Assembly (NCBI GenBank): GCA_030704615.1
Contig: CM060731.1
Location: forward strand, 25,418,001 to 25,482,000
From: Takakia lepidozioides
Taxonomy: Eukaryota > Streptophyta > Takakiopsida > Takakiales > Takakiaceae
Length of the DNA: 64,000 bases
Reading direction: 5' to 3'
This document shows, in pieces, positions 11,585-20,760 of this stretch; the first letter of the stretch is position 1, and the number at the start of each line of letters is the position of its first letter. The position numbers were made by a program, and so were the translations under genes. A model generated the notes under the pieces. That model made no database searches, was not told the origin of the DNA, and saw only the letters and a program-made list of their open reading frames with translations.

Positions 11585-11710
11585 GTAAATACCAGAAGTT
11601 ACCAAGTTACCATGTTACCAAAAATTACCATGACTTACCGTGATTTACAATGATCTACCATGATTTACCATTATTTACCAAGTTACCGGGAGTTTATCAA
11701 ATTACCAAGA
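11585..11710 (+). repeat. TTACC-rich short tandem repeat
   Basis: Short irregular units such as TTACCATG and TTTACCATGA are repeated for about 120 bases at the junction between the first Gypsy element and the LTR-like sequence of the second. Confidence 0.7.
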
Positions 11711-11858
11711 GTAACTTGGAAAACTACTCAGGAAGCTTCGTTTGGAGGAAACTTCTCCATCAAGATACCTCATTTGTTTAAGGAAACTTCTAACCTTTGT
11801 TTAATCTTGAAAACTTCTCCAACAAGCAACCTCCATAGGGGAAGCTTCTTAGTAGCCA

Positions 11859-12125
11859 GTATATATAGGAGGCGAGACTGGACACTCTTCAGTCTCGCCA
11901 ACACCAGTTCAAGTTACTCTTGTTTCCAGTATCTGGTACTCCAGTTCAAGTCGTGTTCCAATATCTTGTACTCTTGTTCATTGTTATAAATATCGTCTTG
12001 ATTCTTATTTACTCATCGTGCATTCGGCCACGCCGACCTTGACTTCTTGTCTAGCCTTGTACCTCTAGTCTTATCTCTTGTTTGTGTTCAGTCATGTTCT
12101 CGTCCTTGACAGTTTGGCGAGACTG
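11859..12125 (+). promoter_or_regulatory. LTR promoter and leader with a perfect 10-bp stem
   Basis: A TATATATAGG box is followed at once by GGCGAGACTG (11871-11880), a 9-base spacer and its exact inverse CAGTCTCGCC (11890-11899). The same 10-mer returns at 12116-12125 just before gag, near the likely end of the LTR. The arrangement suggests a stem at the start of the element transcript and a repeated motif near the primer-binding region. The LTR borders are inferred, not proven. Confidence 0.4.
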
Positions 12126-12149
12126 AAGTTTGTTCTTTATATAGTTAAG

Positions 12150-13177
12150 ATGGAAGACACATTTGCGGAAATGGTCACCACATTGCAGAGTCTTCAGCTC
12201 CAGATGCAAGAACTTCGTACATATACCGCCCAATTGCAAGCTGATCAGTCTCAAGATCTTGGCAACGCTCTCCACAATTTGCAACAACAAATTTCAGAGT
12301 TAAAGGAGTCGAACAATGGATCTTCAACCATATGAGTCCCTACTGCAACAGCTCTTACTGCAACGGTTCCTCTTCAACAGATTACGAGAGAACCAAAGAT
12401 CAGCATGCCCGAGAAATTTGATGGGACGAGATCAAGATTTCGCGGTTTTGTTCAACAAGTACAACTGTTCCTACGACTACATCCACAACGCTACCTCGAT
12501 GAAGGTATTCAAGTGGGATTCGTGGGCACCCTTCTATCAGGCACTGCCCTATCTTGGTTTGCACCGCTATTAGAAAAAATTCGCATTTACTATATAATTT
12601 TGAAGCATTCATGTCCGAGTTCACTGCAACGTTTCGAGAGAATGATAGAGAGAGAGTTGCAGAAACAAAGATGCAAAATCTTCAAGGAGTACGTCCTGCT
12701 TCCGTTTATACTGCCGAATTTCGACAACTTGCGTGCGACCTCGACTGGAATGAGAAGAGCCTCATTAGTCAGTTTCGATGTGGACTAAAAGATGATGTAA
12801 AAGATTTGTTGCTGACAATGCCAAACGTGAGCACACTGAGTGAATTCATCACCCAAGTCATAGCATGCGATAATCGTTTGTTCGAAAGACGTAAAGAGAA
12901 GCGATCTGGATGGTCGACAACGCATCATGTCACTGCTACTACGACACCAAATACAACGATCCATCAGACATCCAGTAGTGATCATATGCAGATTGATGTT
13001 GTCCGATTCAAACCATTGACGCCACAAGAAAAACAAAGACGGCGCTCAAATGGATTATGCCTCTATTGCGGAGAAGAAGATCACATAGCAGTAAACTGCC
13101 CCAACAAGAGAAGATTCATAGCTCGGGGCACAACTCAAGTGTTCGATACAAGGAGGTCGGAAAACAACGATGTCTAG
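12150..13177 (+). pseudogene. Ty3/Gypsy gag polyprotein with CCHC zinc knuckle
   Basis: It starts at ATG 12150 with a Gln-rich coiled-coil-like leader, then a capsid region (KFDGTRSRFRGFVQQ, GTLLSGTALSWFAPLLE, EFRQLACDLDWNE) typical of Gypsy gag. It ends with one CCHC knuckle, CLYCGEEDHIAVNC (C-x2-C-x4-H-x4-C), about 13058-13100. The protein would form the particle and bind element RNA. It is broken by an in-frame TGA at 12333-12335 and by a one-base loss in an A-run near 12575-12582 that moves the frame. It is otherwise well preserved. Confidence 0.88.
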
Positions 13178-13904
13178 TCAGAGTAGGGACCATGCGGCTG
13201 GACACCACAAATTCCTTACCGAAAAAAAGTTTCTTTCTACCTTTGATTGAGTAGACCAACTTATGAACTCAAGATGTTTATAACACAAGATAATATCCTA
13301 TCTTTTTTAAATAAATAACAGACCTCCCACTATCTCATGTAAAAGATACCTAAGTTCACTCAAACAAGAGTACATTGCTATCCAATTGAAGCTTTTGAGT
13401 GAACTTGGGTATCTTTTATATTACAAAGTGAGGTGGTTGTTCTCTTAGGGAGGACGTGGTCAATGTCTATGTAAACCTCTTGCCATGCCAAGTCCTACTA
13501 CATTTCACTTTCATGACAATGATAGTGATATTATCCAACAATGATCTAGACATGCATAGAACTTATCAGAAAACAATACGTGGAAACCTCACGTACAAGA
13601 CCTACATGAGAATTCAATACAGACTAGTTGGACTTGAATACCTCTATGCCCACTTCAGAAGCCACCTCATCATGTGGAAATATATGACCATGACAACTTT
13701 GGTGTTCCATGTCCTGTGTGAAAGTTGAGACCAGATTCTCTTTTAATTCCTCCATGCCAGCTTGCAGACAGTCATGTACGCACACCTAAAAACTGAAACA
13801 AGAAAAAGGAACACACTTCGTACATTGTTCTAAGTGTATCAACGATGAACTCAAGATGTTTATAGCAATATATAACTAGATAATTGCCATATCTTCTCTA
13901 AATA

Positions 13905-14040
13905 AAGAACGGACCTCCCACTATCGAGCATGTAAAAGATACATAAGTTCACTCAAACAATAGTATCTTGCTATCCAAATGAAGCTTTTGAGTGAACTTG
14001 GGTATCCTTTACATTACAAAGTGGGGTGGTTGTTCTCTTT
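13905..14040. repeat. Fold-back arms within the tandem unit
   Basis: In copy 2 the arm 13905-13958 is an imperfect inverse of 13986-14040; the best part is TAAGTTCACTCAAA against TTTGAGTGAACTTG. The loop is under 30 bases. The same structure is present in copy 1 (about 13319-13445) and, weaker, in copy 3. It resembles a MITE or a small-RNA precursor. Confidence 0.75.
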
Positions 14041-14790
14041 AGGGAGGATGTGGTTATTGTCCTATGTAAACCTCTTGCCATGCCAAGTCCTACTACACTT
14101 CACTCTCATGATAATGATAGTGATATTATCCAACAATGGTTCAGACTTGCATAGAACTTATTAGAAAATAATACGTGGGAACCTCACGTACAAGACCTAC
14201 ATGAGAATTCAATATAGACCAGTTGGACTTGAATACCTCTATGCCCACTTCAGAAGCCACCTCACGTGGAGATATATGACCATGACAACTTTGGTGTTCC
14301 ATGTCCTGTGTGAAAATTGGGACCATATTCTCTTTCATTTCCTCCATGCCAGCCTGCAGACAGTCATGTAAGCACACCTAAAACTGAAACAATGAAAAGA
14401 AATACAATGCGTACATTGTTCTAAGTGTATCAACGATGAACTCAAGATGTTTATAGCATAACTAGATAATGGCCATATCTTCTCTAAATAAAAAAGAGAC
14501 CACAGATACCTAAGTTTACTCAAACAATAGTACCTTGCTATCCAAGAGAAGTCTTCAAGTGAACTCGGGTATCCGTGATAGTATAAAGTGAGGTGGTTGT
14601 TCTCTTTAGGAAGGATGTTGTCACCGTCCTATGTAAACCTCTTGCCATGCCAAGTCCTAGTAGACTTCATTCTCATGACGGTACTAGTGATATTATGTAA
14701 CAATCATGGTCCAAACTTGCATACTAGTACTTATCAGAAAATAATACGTGAAAACCTCACATACGAGACCTACATGAGAATTCATTACAG

Positions 14791-14945
14791 ATAACCTAAC
14801 CTAACCCCAATCTGACCTGATCCTCAACCCTAACCTGACCTGACCCAACCTGAACCAACCCTAGCCTAACCTGACCTAACCCAATCCTAGCCTAACCTAA
14901 CCCTCACCCTAACCTGACCTTAACCTAACCCTCAACCCAATCCAT
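14791..14945 (+). repeat. Degenerate CCTAA/CCTGA array (telomere-like)
   Basis: About 150 bases consist of CCTAA, CCTGA and CCCTAA words in mixed spacing. The canonical plant telomere unit is CCCTAAA; this array has mainly the shorter CCTAA form. It sits inside the third copy of the 585-bp repeat, as part of an insert ending near 15100. Confidence 0.75.
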
Positions 14946-15165
14946 AGTCCACTTTTTAACCAGGGCTAGTTATCGTCTCTCTCTCGACCACTGGCTTTGC
15001 TACCAAGCTTCAGCAACTTTCTCCTTCATGCATCATCATCATCATCAGCTTCTATTAGTTCACATGATGAAATGAGAAAGAAAGGAGGGGTGGAAGATGA
15101 GGAAATATATGACCATGACAACTTTGGAGTTCCATGTCTAGGATGTAAAAGGGACACATTCTCCT

Positions 15166-15606
15166 TTAATTCCTCCATGGCTTGCAAACAGTCATGTATG
15201 CACACCTAAAAACTGACACAATAAAAGGGAAGACAATTCGTACATTGTTCTGACACATGGAATGCATAAATCTATCGAATATTTGTAAGACAATGTGGAT
15301 GATGATATATACCAGTCTATTGTTGATGAGGTCATGAGACTGTGGGGACACATTCAATGAAGCCCTTCCCCCCCTAAGATGGAATTTACCATCTCCGAAT
15401 GGATAAGGAGATGGTATGATTGATGATCTCTTCGTTACCACATTGGAGTTGATTTGAATGGATTCAGCCTCCTTTGCAGTGTCACAGAATGAGACACAGT
15501 CTAGTACATGACTATGCGGGGGGGTCAAAATCAAGTGATTTCCTCCTCTGGCGACGACAGGATATATGCCACGCAACGATGTACCACTACGAGATGCCCC
15601 GGACAT
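15166..15606 (-). CDS. Unassigned open frame, 146 codons
   Basis: An ATG-started frame lies just downstream of the minus-strand FCP1-like pseudogene and overlaps the end of the tandem repeat. No domain is recognised. Its C-terminal half is repeat sequence, which argues against a conserved gene. Confidence 0.15.
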   Translation of the reverse strand: MSGASRSGTSLRGIYPVVARGGNHLILTPPHSHVLDCVSFCDTAKEAESIQINSNVVTKRSSIIPSPYPFGDGKFHLRGGRASLNVSPQSHDLINNRLVYIIIHIVLQIFDRFMHSMCQNNVRIVFPFIVSVFRCAYMTVCKPWRN

Positions 15607-15860
15607 TGGATGAATGTCGACTCGCTTGCAGCTGAAGAAATATCAATTTCAGGCTGATAAAATCCAATGCAAAAAAACGATGATAGGATCAATATCAATT
15701 GTGAGATATGAACTTGAAACCACTACTCATCTAGTTAAGAGCATATGCAAAACAAAGGACATAAAATCACGCTACTTCGATCTTAGGTCCGAACGTATCA
15801 AATTGATCGATTGATCATTATATTTATCAATAGTTTGGTCTCGGAACACCATAATTAATA

Positions 15861-16600
15861 GTATCATTTTTTCGTTTGTGTTTGAAGATACGCCAGAAGT
15901 CTCCGAAACTTTGGATCGTCCAAATTTTCATGTGGATCCCCGAGCCTGTTCCTCTCAACATATTTCGCCACAGACAGAGCTTCCAACAATCCAATGAGGT
16001 ATTTCTCAAGCTTTCTAAGCAAACATTTGTCCTTTGCAAATGTTTCGAAGGGTGGAGGTAAATGCATGACCCCACGAGATTGATGACACACTTGTATGGG
16101 CTATCATCAACAAGGAGAGTGTTTTCCTTGTCATATCGACCTTTGTATTTGTCCCACACTCTCCTAAGAGGCTTCAGAAAAAAGGGGCAAGAAGATTTTG
16201 TAGAACTTTTTGCTGCGTTGAAGTTTCTGGGAGCAATATTGGCTGGTCATACAATGCAATCGTCCTGCGACATAACAAAAATAGGCTGTGGCAAACCTTC
16301 AAAAAGCCTCTTGACAATTGGCATGAGGTTCTGGGGCATCATACAACTCCAAATAGCTAGATCGAAGGAATCACTCAGAGAACGCCATAATTTATCATAG
16401 CGCTCGCGTCGGTATACCATCCTATTGCCAATAACTAGGGAATATCTGAAATCTTTTTTTGCCTTGGAATTTTCCTTCGTGTGGTGGCCACTATCCTCAA
16501 ATCTAGCAAAGCACACCATTCAGGTCAAATACAATCAGTATTCTTTTCGGGACACTTTGCACTTCGTCAAGTGGTCGCTGAGGCTCATTCTGGTAAACGG
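15861..16600 (-). pseudogene. FCP1-like HAD phosphatase domain, frameshifted
   Basis: Reading the minus strand from high to low coordinates gives RILIVFDLNGVLC (motif I, about 16523-16560), RYDKLWRSLSDSFDLAIWSC, then KENTLLVDDSPYK (motif III/IV area, about 16090-16130) and a C-terminal helix region ending with TGA near 15864. These are the hallmarks of the FCP1/NIF HAD domain of the plant type whose first motif is DLNG rather than DLDE. The pieces fall in at least three frames (shifts near 16520, 16200-16250 and 16075), so it is a pseudogene. The active enzymes dephosphorylate Ser/Thr residues; plant DLNG members are poorly characterised. Confidence 0.75.
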
Positions 16601-16724
16601 TGAAACCCCAAATAAACAAGTTAGTGAGAAGCTTAGGTTAATATAGAATATTCAACAACAAATCATCGCATCAGAAGAAAATGAACAAAAAATGAAATCA
16701 CATGGGGACGTTGTACATGTAATT

Positions 16725-17009
16725 TCAAATTTGGAGATGTCTAATTCGTGAAATAGCCTTCGCAGCATCCGCCCTTGCCTCTAGATTCTTTACCCATTCA
16801 TCAAACTCGTTCGGCTTCGGCCACTTGAAATCCCACAACTTCAAGAACTTAAGTTGAGGATCGCTCCAGTATAATGACTCTGAGAGCCCGATCCGGTTAT
16901 GTTTGTTATAAACACAAGCATCCAACCCAGACCTTCGAAGGTTCCTCAAGAATGGTTTGAATTCTCCAATGAGGAAATTGTCTCGAGAAAGATCATTCTG
17001 TAGACTCAA
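16725..17009 (-). CDS. Unassigned open frame, 94 codons
   Basis: This Lys/Asp/Trp-rich frame (FDEWVKNLEARADAAKAI near the end) lies upstream of the FCP1-like pseudogene on the same strand. It has protein-like composition and could be an earlier exon of that gene or an independent fragment. I recognise no family. Confidence 0.2.
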   Translation of the reverse strand: MSLQNDLSRDNFLIGEFKPFLRNLRRSGLDACVYNKHNRIGLSESLYWSDPQLKFLKLWDFKWPKPNEFDEWVKNLEARADAAKAISRIRHLQI

Positions 17010-17559
17010 ACTTAATATCTAGAAACACAACCAAAGTTGTGGGATTTAAGTATGATTGCGTGTCGAAGATTAAAGAGTTTGACCTATAGACATCGGGCTT
17101 TTCATCTGAAAATATACCGTATAACTTCTTTAGATAAGGCAAATGGTGCAATTCTAAATCCTACCAAGACTGGCCGTGGTGGGAAGGCAATGGTGGAAGC
17201 ACGCTTGGTAAGTGGCATCATCACGACTCTGTATTTTGTTCCTCATTGAATTGCTATGTGTATATAGTCAGCCCTCACATTGCTTACTGACTTGTGGCAT
17301 GGGTTTGTTTGTGGCATGGATTAATTTGTAGGAAACACTATCAGGGTGCCCTCCTACATTATATGAAATTCAAGAGGGTTCAGTGTCATGGTTGTCAGCT
17401 GGGAGTGACAGGCGGGTAAGTGTGTTTTCCACGTTTGCTAGAGTGGTTGCTGCATCATAGGTTGCTAGGGTTTTTTTCACGGCTTTTGGCCTGGGTTTTC
17501 TTTCCAATGGTTGTTCATGCTAGGTTTTTTTGGTTTGATTCATACTTGGGCAAGTTTTC

Positions 17560-18747
17560 ATGGATTGGCAGGAGGGAAGTCTCGCATATTCTACAGTAGT
17601 TGGCAGGATGGATGGCTTGGACAAACTGGTGGAATCACAAGGACGTGACATGGCAGAATTAAAATTACAGATGCAGAGTATGATTGAGTACCAGAAAGCC
17701 ATTGTGACCAGATTGGGGATTAATCTACCAGGCGCAGGACCAGTGACATCTACGATGGATACGTCTGCTGTGACAGTATCAAAATGTTTGGAATCCTAAT
17801 TTTAGACGGTAACTGGTGCTCACTCTAAGCCCTTATGTCTTCCTGTCACTGATGATCTTTTGAATTTGACCGAGCAGCAGCAGGATACAGGGAAGGCCAG
17901 CTGTGAGGTACACGTGGAAATTCAGCCCTTGCCACGTACAAAGGCAGTAGCAGTCCAGGGGGCAATGGTGACAGAGCCGCCGGGCACACCGGATTCTGGT
18001 ATGCAGGTATGTGGGAGTTTAGATGTGGAGGAAGAAGCAGACGGGGACAAAACAAACAAGCAGGTTGCTTTAATTTCTCCTGCTCACATGTTGAAGCCAA
18101 ATGTCAGTTTACTTCCTGGACCAACGAGGAAGCATTTACTAATTCTGGACTTAAATGGTCTGTTATGTGAATCTTTTCATTCTGCTAATGGGCCTGCATC
18201 CCTTCCCAAAGGTTTTGTGGGGAAGATGTGTGGCAAGAAGATGGTAGTTTTGAGACCACGCTGTTATGACTTTTAGCAAAAGTGTTTTGAACACTTTGAG
18301 GTGGCGGTGTGGTCTTGTTGCCAAGCTCGCAACTTCTTCCCAATGGTGGACTATATTTTTGCAGCCCACACTAACATGGTTTTCCAGTGGGATGCCCTTC
18401 ACTGTGACGAGGATCCAGTCCTCCCATGCCGTAAGGGGTCTGATTCAAAGCCATTATATTTCAAGAACTTGTCTACAGTGTGGGCAGACTGGCCAGAATG
18501 GACTTATGAGGACACTGTTCTTGTTGACGACACACCAAGAAAGGCGGCAAACAATCCTCCCTTCAGTGGGATTTTTCCAGAGCCATGGAAGGTGCAACCA
18601 GATTCACCAACTGATGAGTATCTAACAGAGGTGTTGTGGCCTTTCTTGTGGAAGGCATCGAAAGCTGCCAGTATCTATTCACTATTCCATGCACCCCTCC
18701 TTGTCGAGGGCTTTCCAACGGTACCAAGTACCAGGGCTGGGGCCTAG
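17560..18747 (+). pseudogene. FCP1-like HAD phosphatase, nearly intact frame with stops
   Basis: One reading frame runs through the whole interval. A leader with a short coiled-coil-like segment (about 17600-17700) precedes a low-complexity linker and the FCP1 domain: LLILDLNGLLCESF (motif I, about 18139-18180), HFEVAVWSCCQARNF (about 18292-18340) and TVLVDDTPRKA (about 18514-18547). The stops are TAA at 17797-17799, a second stop shortly after, and TAG at 18274-18276. Beyond about 18686 the frame enters a dispersed repeat, so its natural C-terminus is lost. It is a second member of the family seen on the other strand at 15.9-16.6 kb, but the two are diverged and not a recent inverted copy. 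Confidence 0.8.
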
Positions 18748-20760
18748 CGGTTGGGGACATCTCAAATATACAAAACAAACGTCTCGCTTCATATATTGAT
18801 ATTGATGGTCTGTTTTCAGAGGTTACTAGGGTAGCCTGTGCCGTTGGCCCAAGTGTTGAGTGTCATCTAAGTCCAAGTGCAGTCCCCTATGTATCTAGAG
18901 GCCCTCTTTTTTGGGAGATCTAGGCCTAGGGTAGCCTGCGCCATTGGCCCATGTGTTAAGAATTGAAATCTAAGTCCAAGTGCAATCCCCTATGTATTCA
19001 AGTAGCGTCTCCTATGTCAAGGCCCATGTGTGAAGAATTGAAATCTAAGCCCAAGTGCAATCTTCTATTCATGTATCCAAGTGCATCTCCCATGTACAGG
19101 CCCACATGTCCAGTGTCATCTAAGTCCAAGTGCAATCCCATATCTATTCATTTTTTGTTTTCCGGAGAGCCTACGACCAGATTTGAACCAGAGACCTTTC
19201 CCTTGATATCTCTCCCGTCGAGGCTCCAACCATTATTCCAGGAATGCCCACTTTGCCGTTTTTGCTATTTTTTGTGCAGCGACCAAAAGTACTTGGAATT
19301 CCGTATCTCCTACACCGCAGGTCCAAAAATCATGAGACCAAGCCGGTGCACCCCTCCTTGTCGAGGGTTTTCCAACGGTACCAAGCACGAGCGCTGGGGC
19401 CTCGCGGTTTGGGACATCTCAACGTGACAAAACAAACAAACAAACCGTAACAAATCGTCTTAGGGTAAGTTGGCCTATGACCGAACAGGCGTCTATGACC
19501 GAACACCCCATTAACGCTTCTGTCAGTACCTATGACCATGCAGTGCTAGTCCCAAGACTGTCCCTTTTTGTCACTTGGCAAACAATCATTTGATATAACC
19601 CCCCAAAAAGTGAGAGTGATCATAGGGCTCTTGGTGTATACAAGCATTATGATTGGTTCGACTTTGAAACACTACAACTTTGTGTAAGATTCATGAAATC
19701 CAATAGTTCCAAGTTTGTAGCTTGTCCCATATGTGGGAAACCTTATGAAAATTACCTGAGGTAAAAATGATAAAAATTCACCGTTAGATTTTTTACCATC
19801 GTTATTTGAACGGTCATAGGCCAACATACCCTAATTCATACTAGGGTAGCTTGTGCCGTTGGCCCAAGTGTCAAGTGTCATCTAAGCCCAAGTGCAATCT
19901 CCTATGTATGCAAGTGGGTCTCCTATGTTGAGGCCCAAGTGCCACCTCTAGGGTGGCTGCTTCCGTTGGGCCAGGTGTCCCAAGTGTCAACTAAGTGCAA
20001 TCCCTCATGTATCCAAGTGAGTCTCCTATGTCGAGGCCCATCTAAGCCCAGTGTGCAATCTCCTATGTATATCCAATCATTATTGATATCTCCCGTCTCT
20101 AGAGTCTCATGTGCCATTGGCCCAAGTGTCCAATGTCATATGAGTCCAAGTGCATTTTTTTTCCACATAGCCTATGACCAGATTTGAACCGGAGACCTTT
20201 CCCTTGATATCTCTCCTATCAAGGTTCCAAGAATTCCCACTTTGCAATTTTTCGGGAATTTCCAGCGACCAAAAGTACTTGAAATTCCAAATCTCCCACA
20301 TAAAGGGCCAATCACTGCTCCAGGAAAGCCCACTTTGCTATTTTTCGCGAATTTCCAGCGACCAGAAGTACTTGAAATTCCATATCTCCCACAACGCAGG
20401 TCCAAACATCATGAGACCAAGCCGGTGCACCCCTCCTTGTCGAGGGCTTTCCAACGGTACTAAGCACCGGGGTTGGGGCCTCGCGATCTCAACGACGCTA
20501 CAGAACAAAACAAAACAAAACAAACCTCTCGCTTCATGTATTGATAGGGTAGCCAGTGCCGTTGGCCCAAGTGTCTAGTGGCATCTAAGTCCAAGTGCAG
20601 TCCCCTATGTATGCGTCTCCTATGTCAAGGCCCATGTGTGAAGAAAGCGCAAATGCAATCTCCCATGTATCCAAGTGCTTCTCCCATGTAGAGGCCCAAG
20701 TGCGACCTCCAATGTCATCTGAGTACTCCATGCAATCCCCTAGGGTGATATTACGAAGGA
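18686..20760 (+). repeat. Mosaic of repeated modules (two families)
   Basis: Module A, with phrases GCCGTTGGCCCAAGTGT and ATCTAAGTCCAAGTGCA, recurs at least six times between 18830 and 20720. Module B, with TGCACCCCTCCTTGTCGAGG then TTTCCAACGGTACCAAGCAC, occurs at about 18690, 19350 and 20425; the last two are preceded by a longer shared block (about 19160-19345 and 20155-20420) with ACCAGATTTGAACC and CGACCAAAAGTACTTG. No coding potential is seen. The 19430-19850 stretch between them appears unique. Confidence 0.8.

Larger units (their letters stand above)
11585..13180 (+). mobile_element. Second Ty3/Gypsy element: LTR-like leader and gag, pol missing
   Basis: A probable LTR or leader runs to about 12110, with a TATATATA promoter-like box at about 11859-11868. 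A gag gene follows at 12150-13177. Nothing resembling protease, reverse transcriptase or integrase follows, and by about 13264 the sequence is a tandem repeat. The gag is unrelated in sequence to the element at 7-11.5 kb. A 5' fragment left by deletion or recombination explains this best. Confidence 0.7.
13264..15260 (+). repeat. Tandem repeat of about 585 bp, 2 full copies plus a split third
   Basis: The phrase TGAACTCAAGATGTTTATA recurs at 13264, 13846 and 14437, giving periods of 582 and 591 bases. Shared blocks include CTCTTGCCATGCCAAGTCCT and the region around TATGACCATGACAACTTT. The third copy stops near 14790 and resumes near 15100, with an unrelated insert between. No coding capacity is apparent. 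Confidence 0.9.

Noticed and set aside
13264-14793. CRISPR-like array
   Set aside because: The repeats are about 585 bases long in a plant genome with no short repeat-spacer structure; it is a plain tandem duplication.
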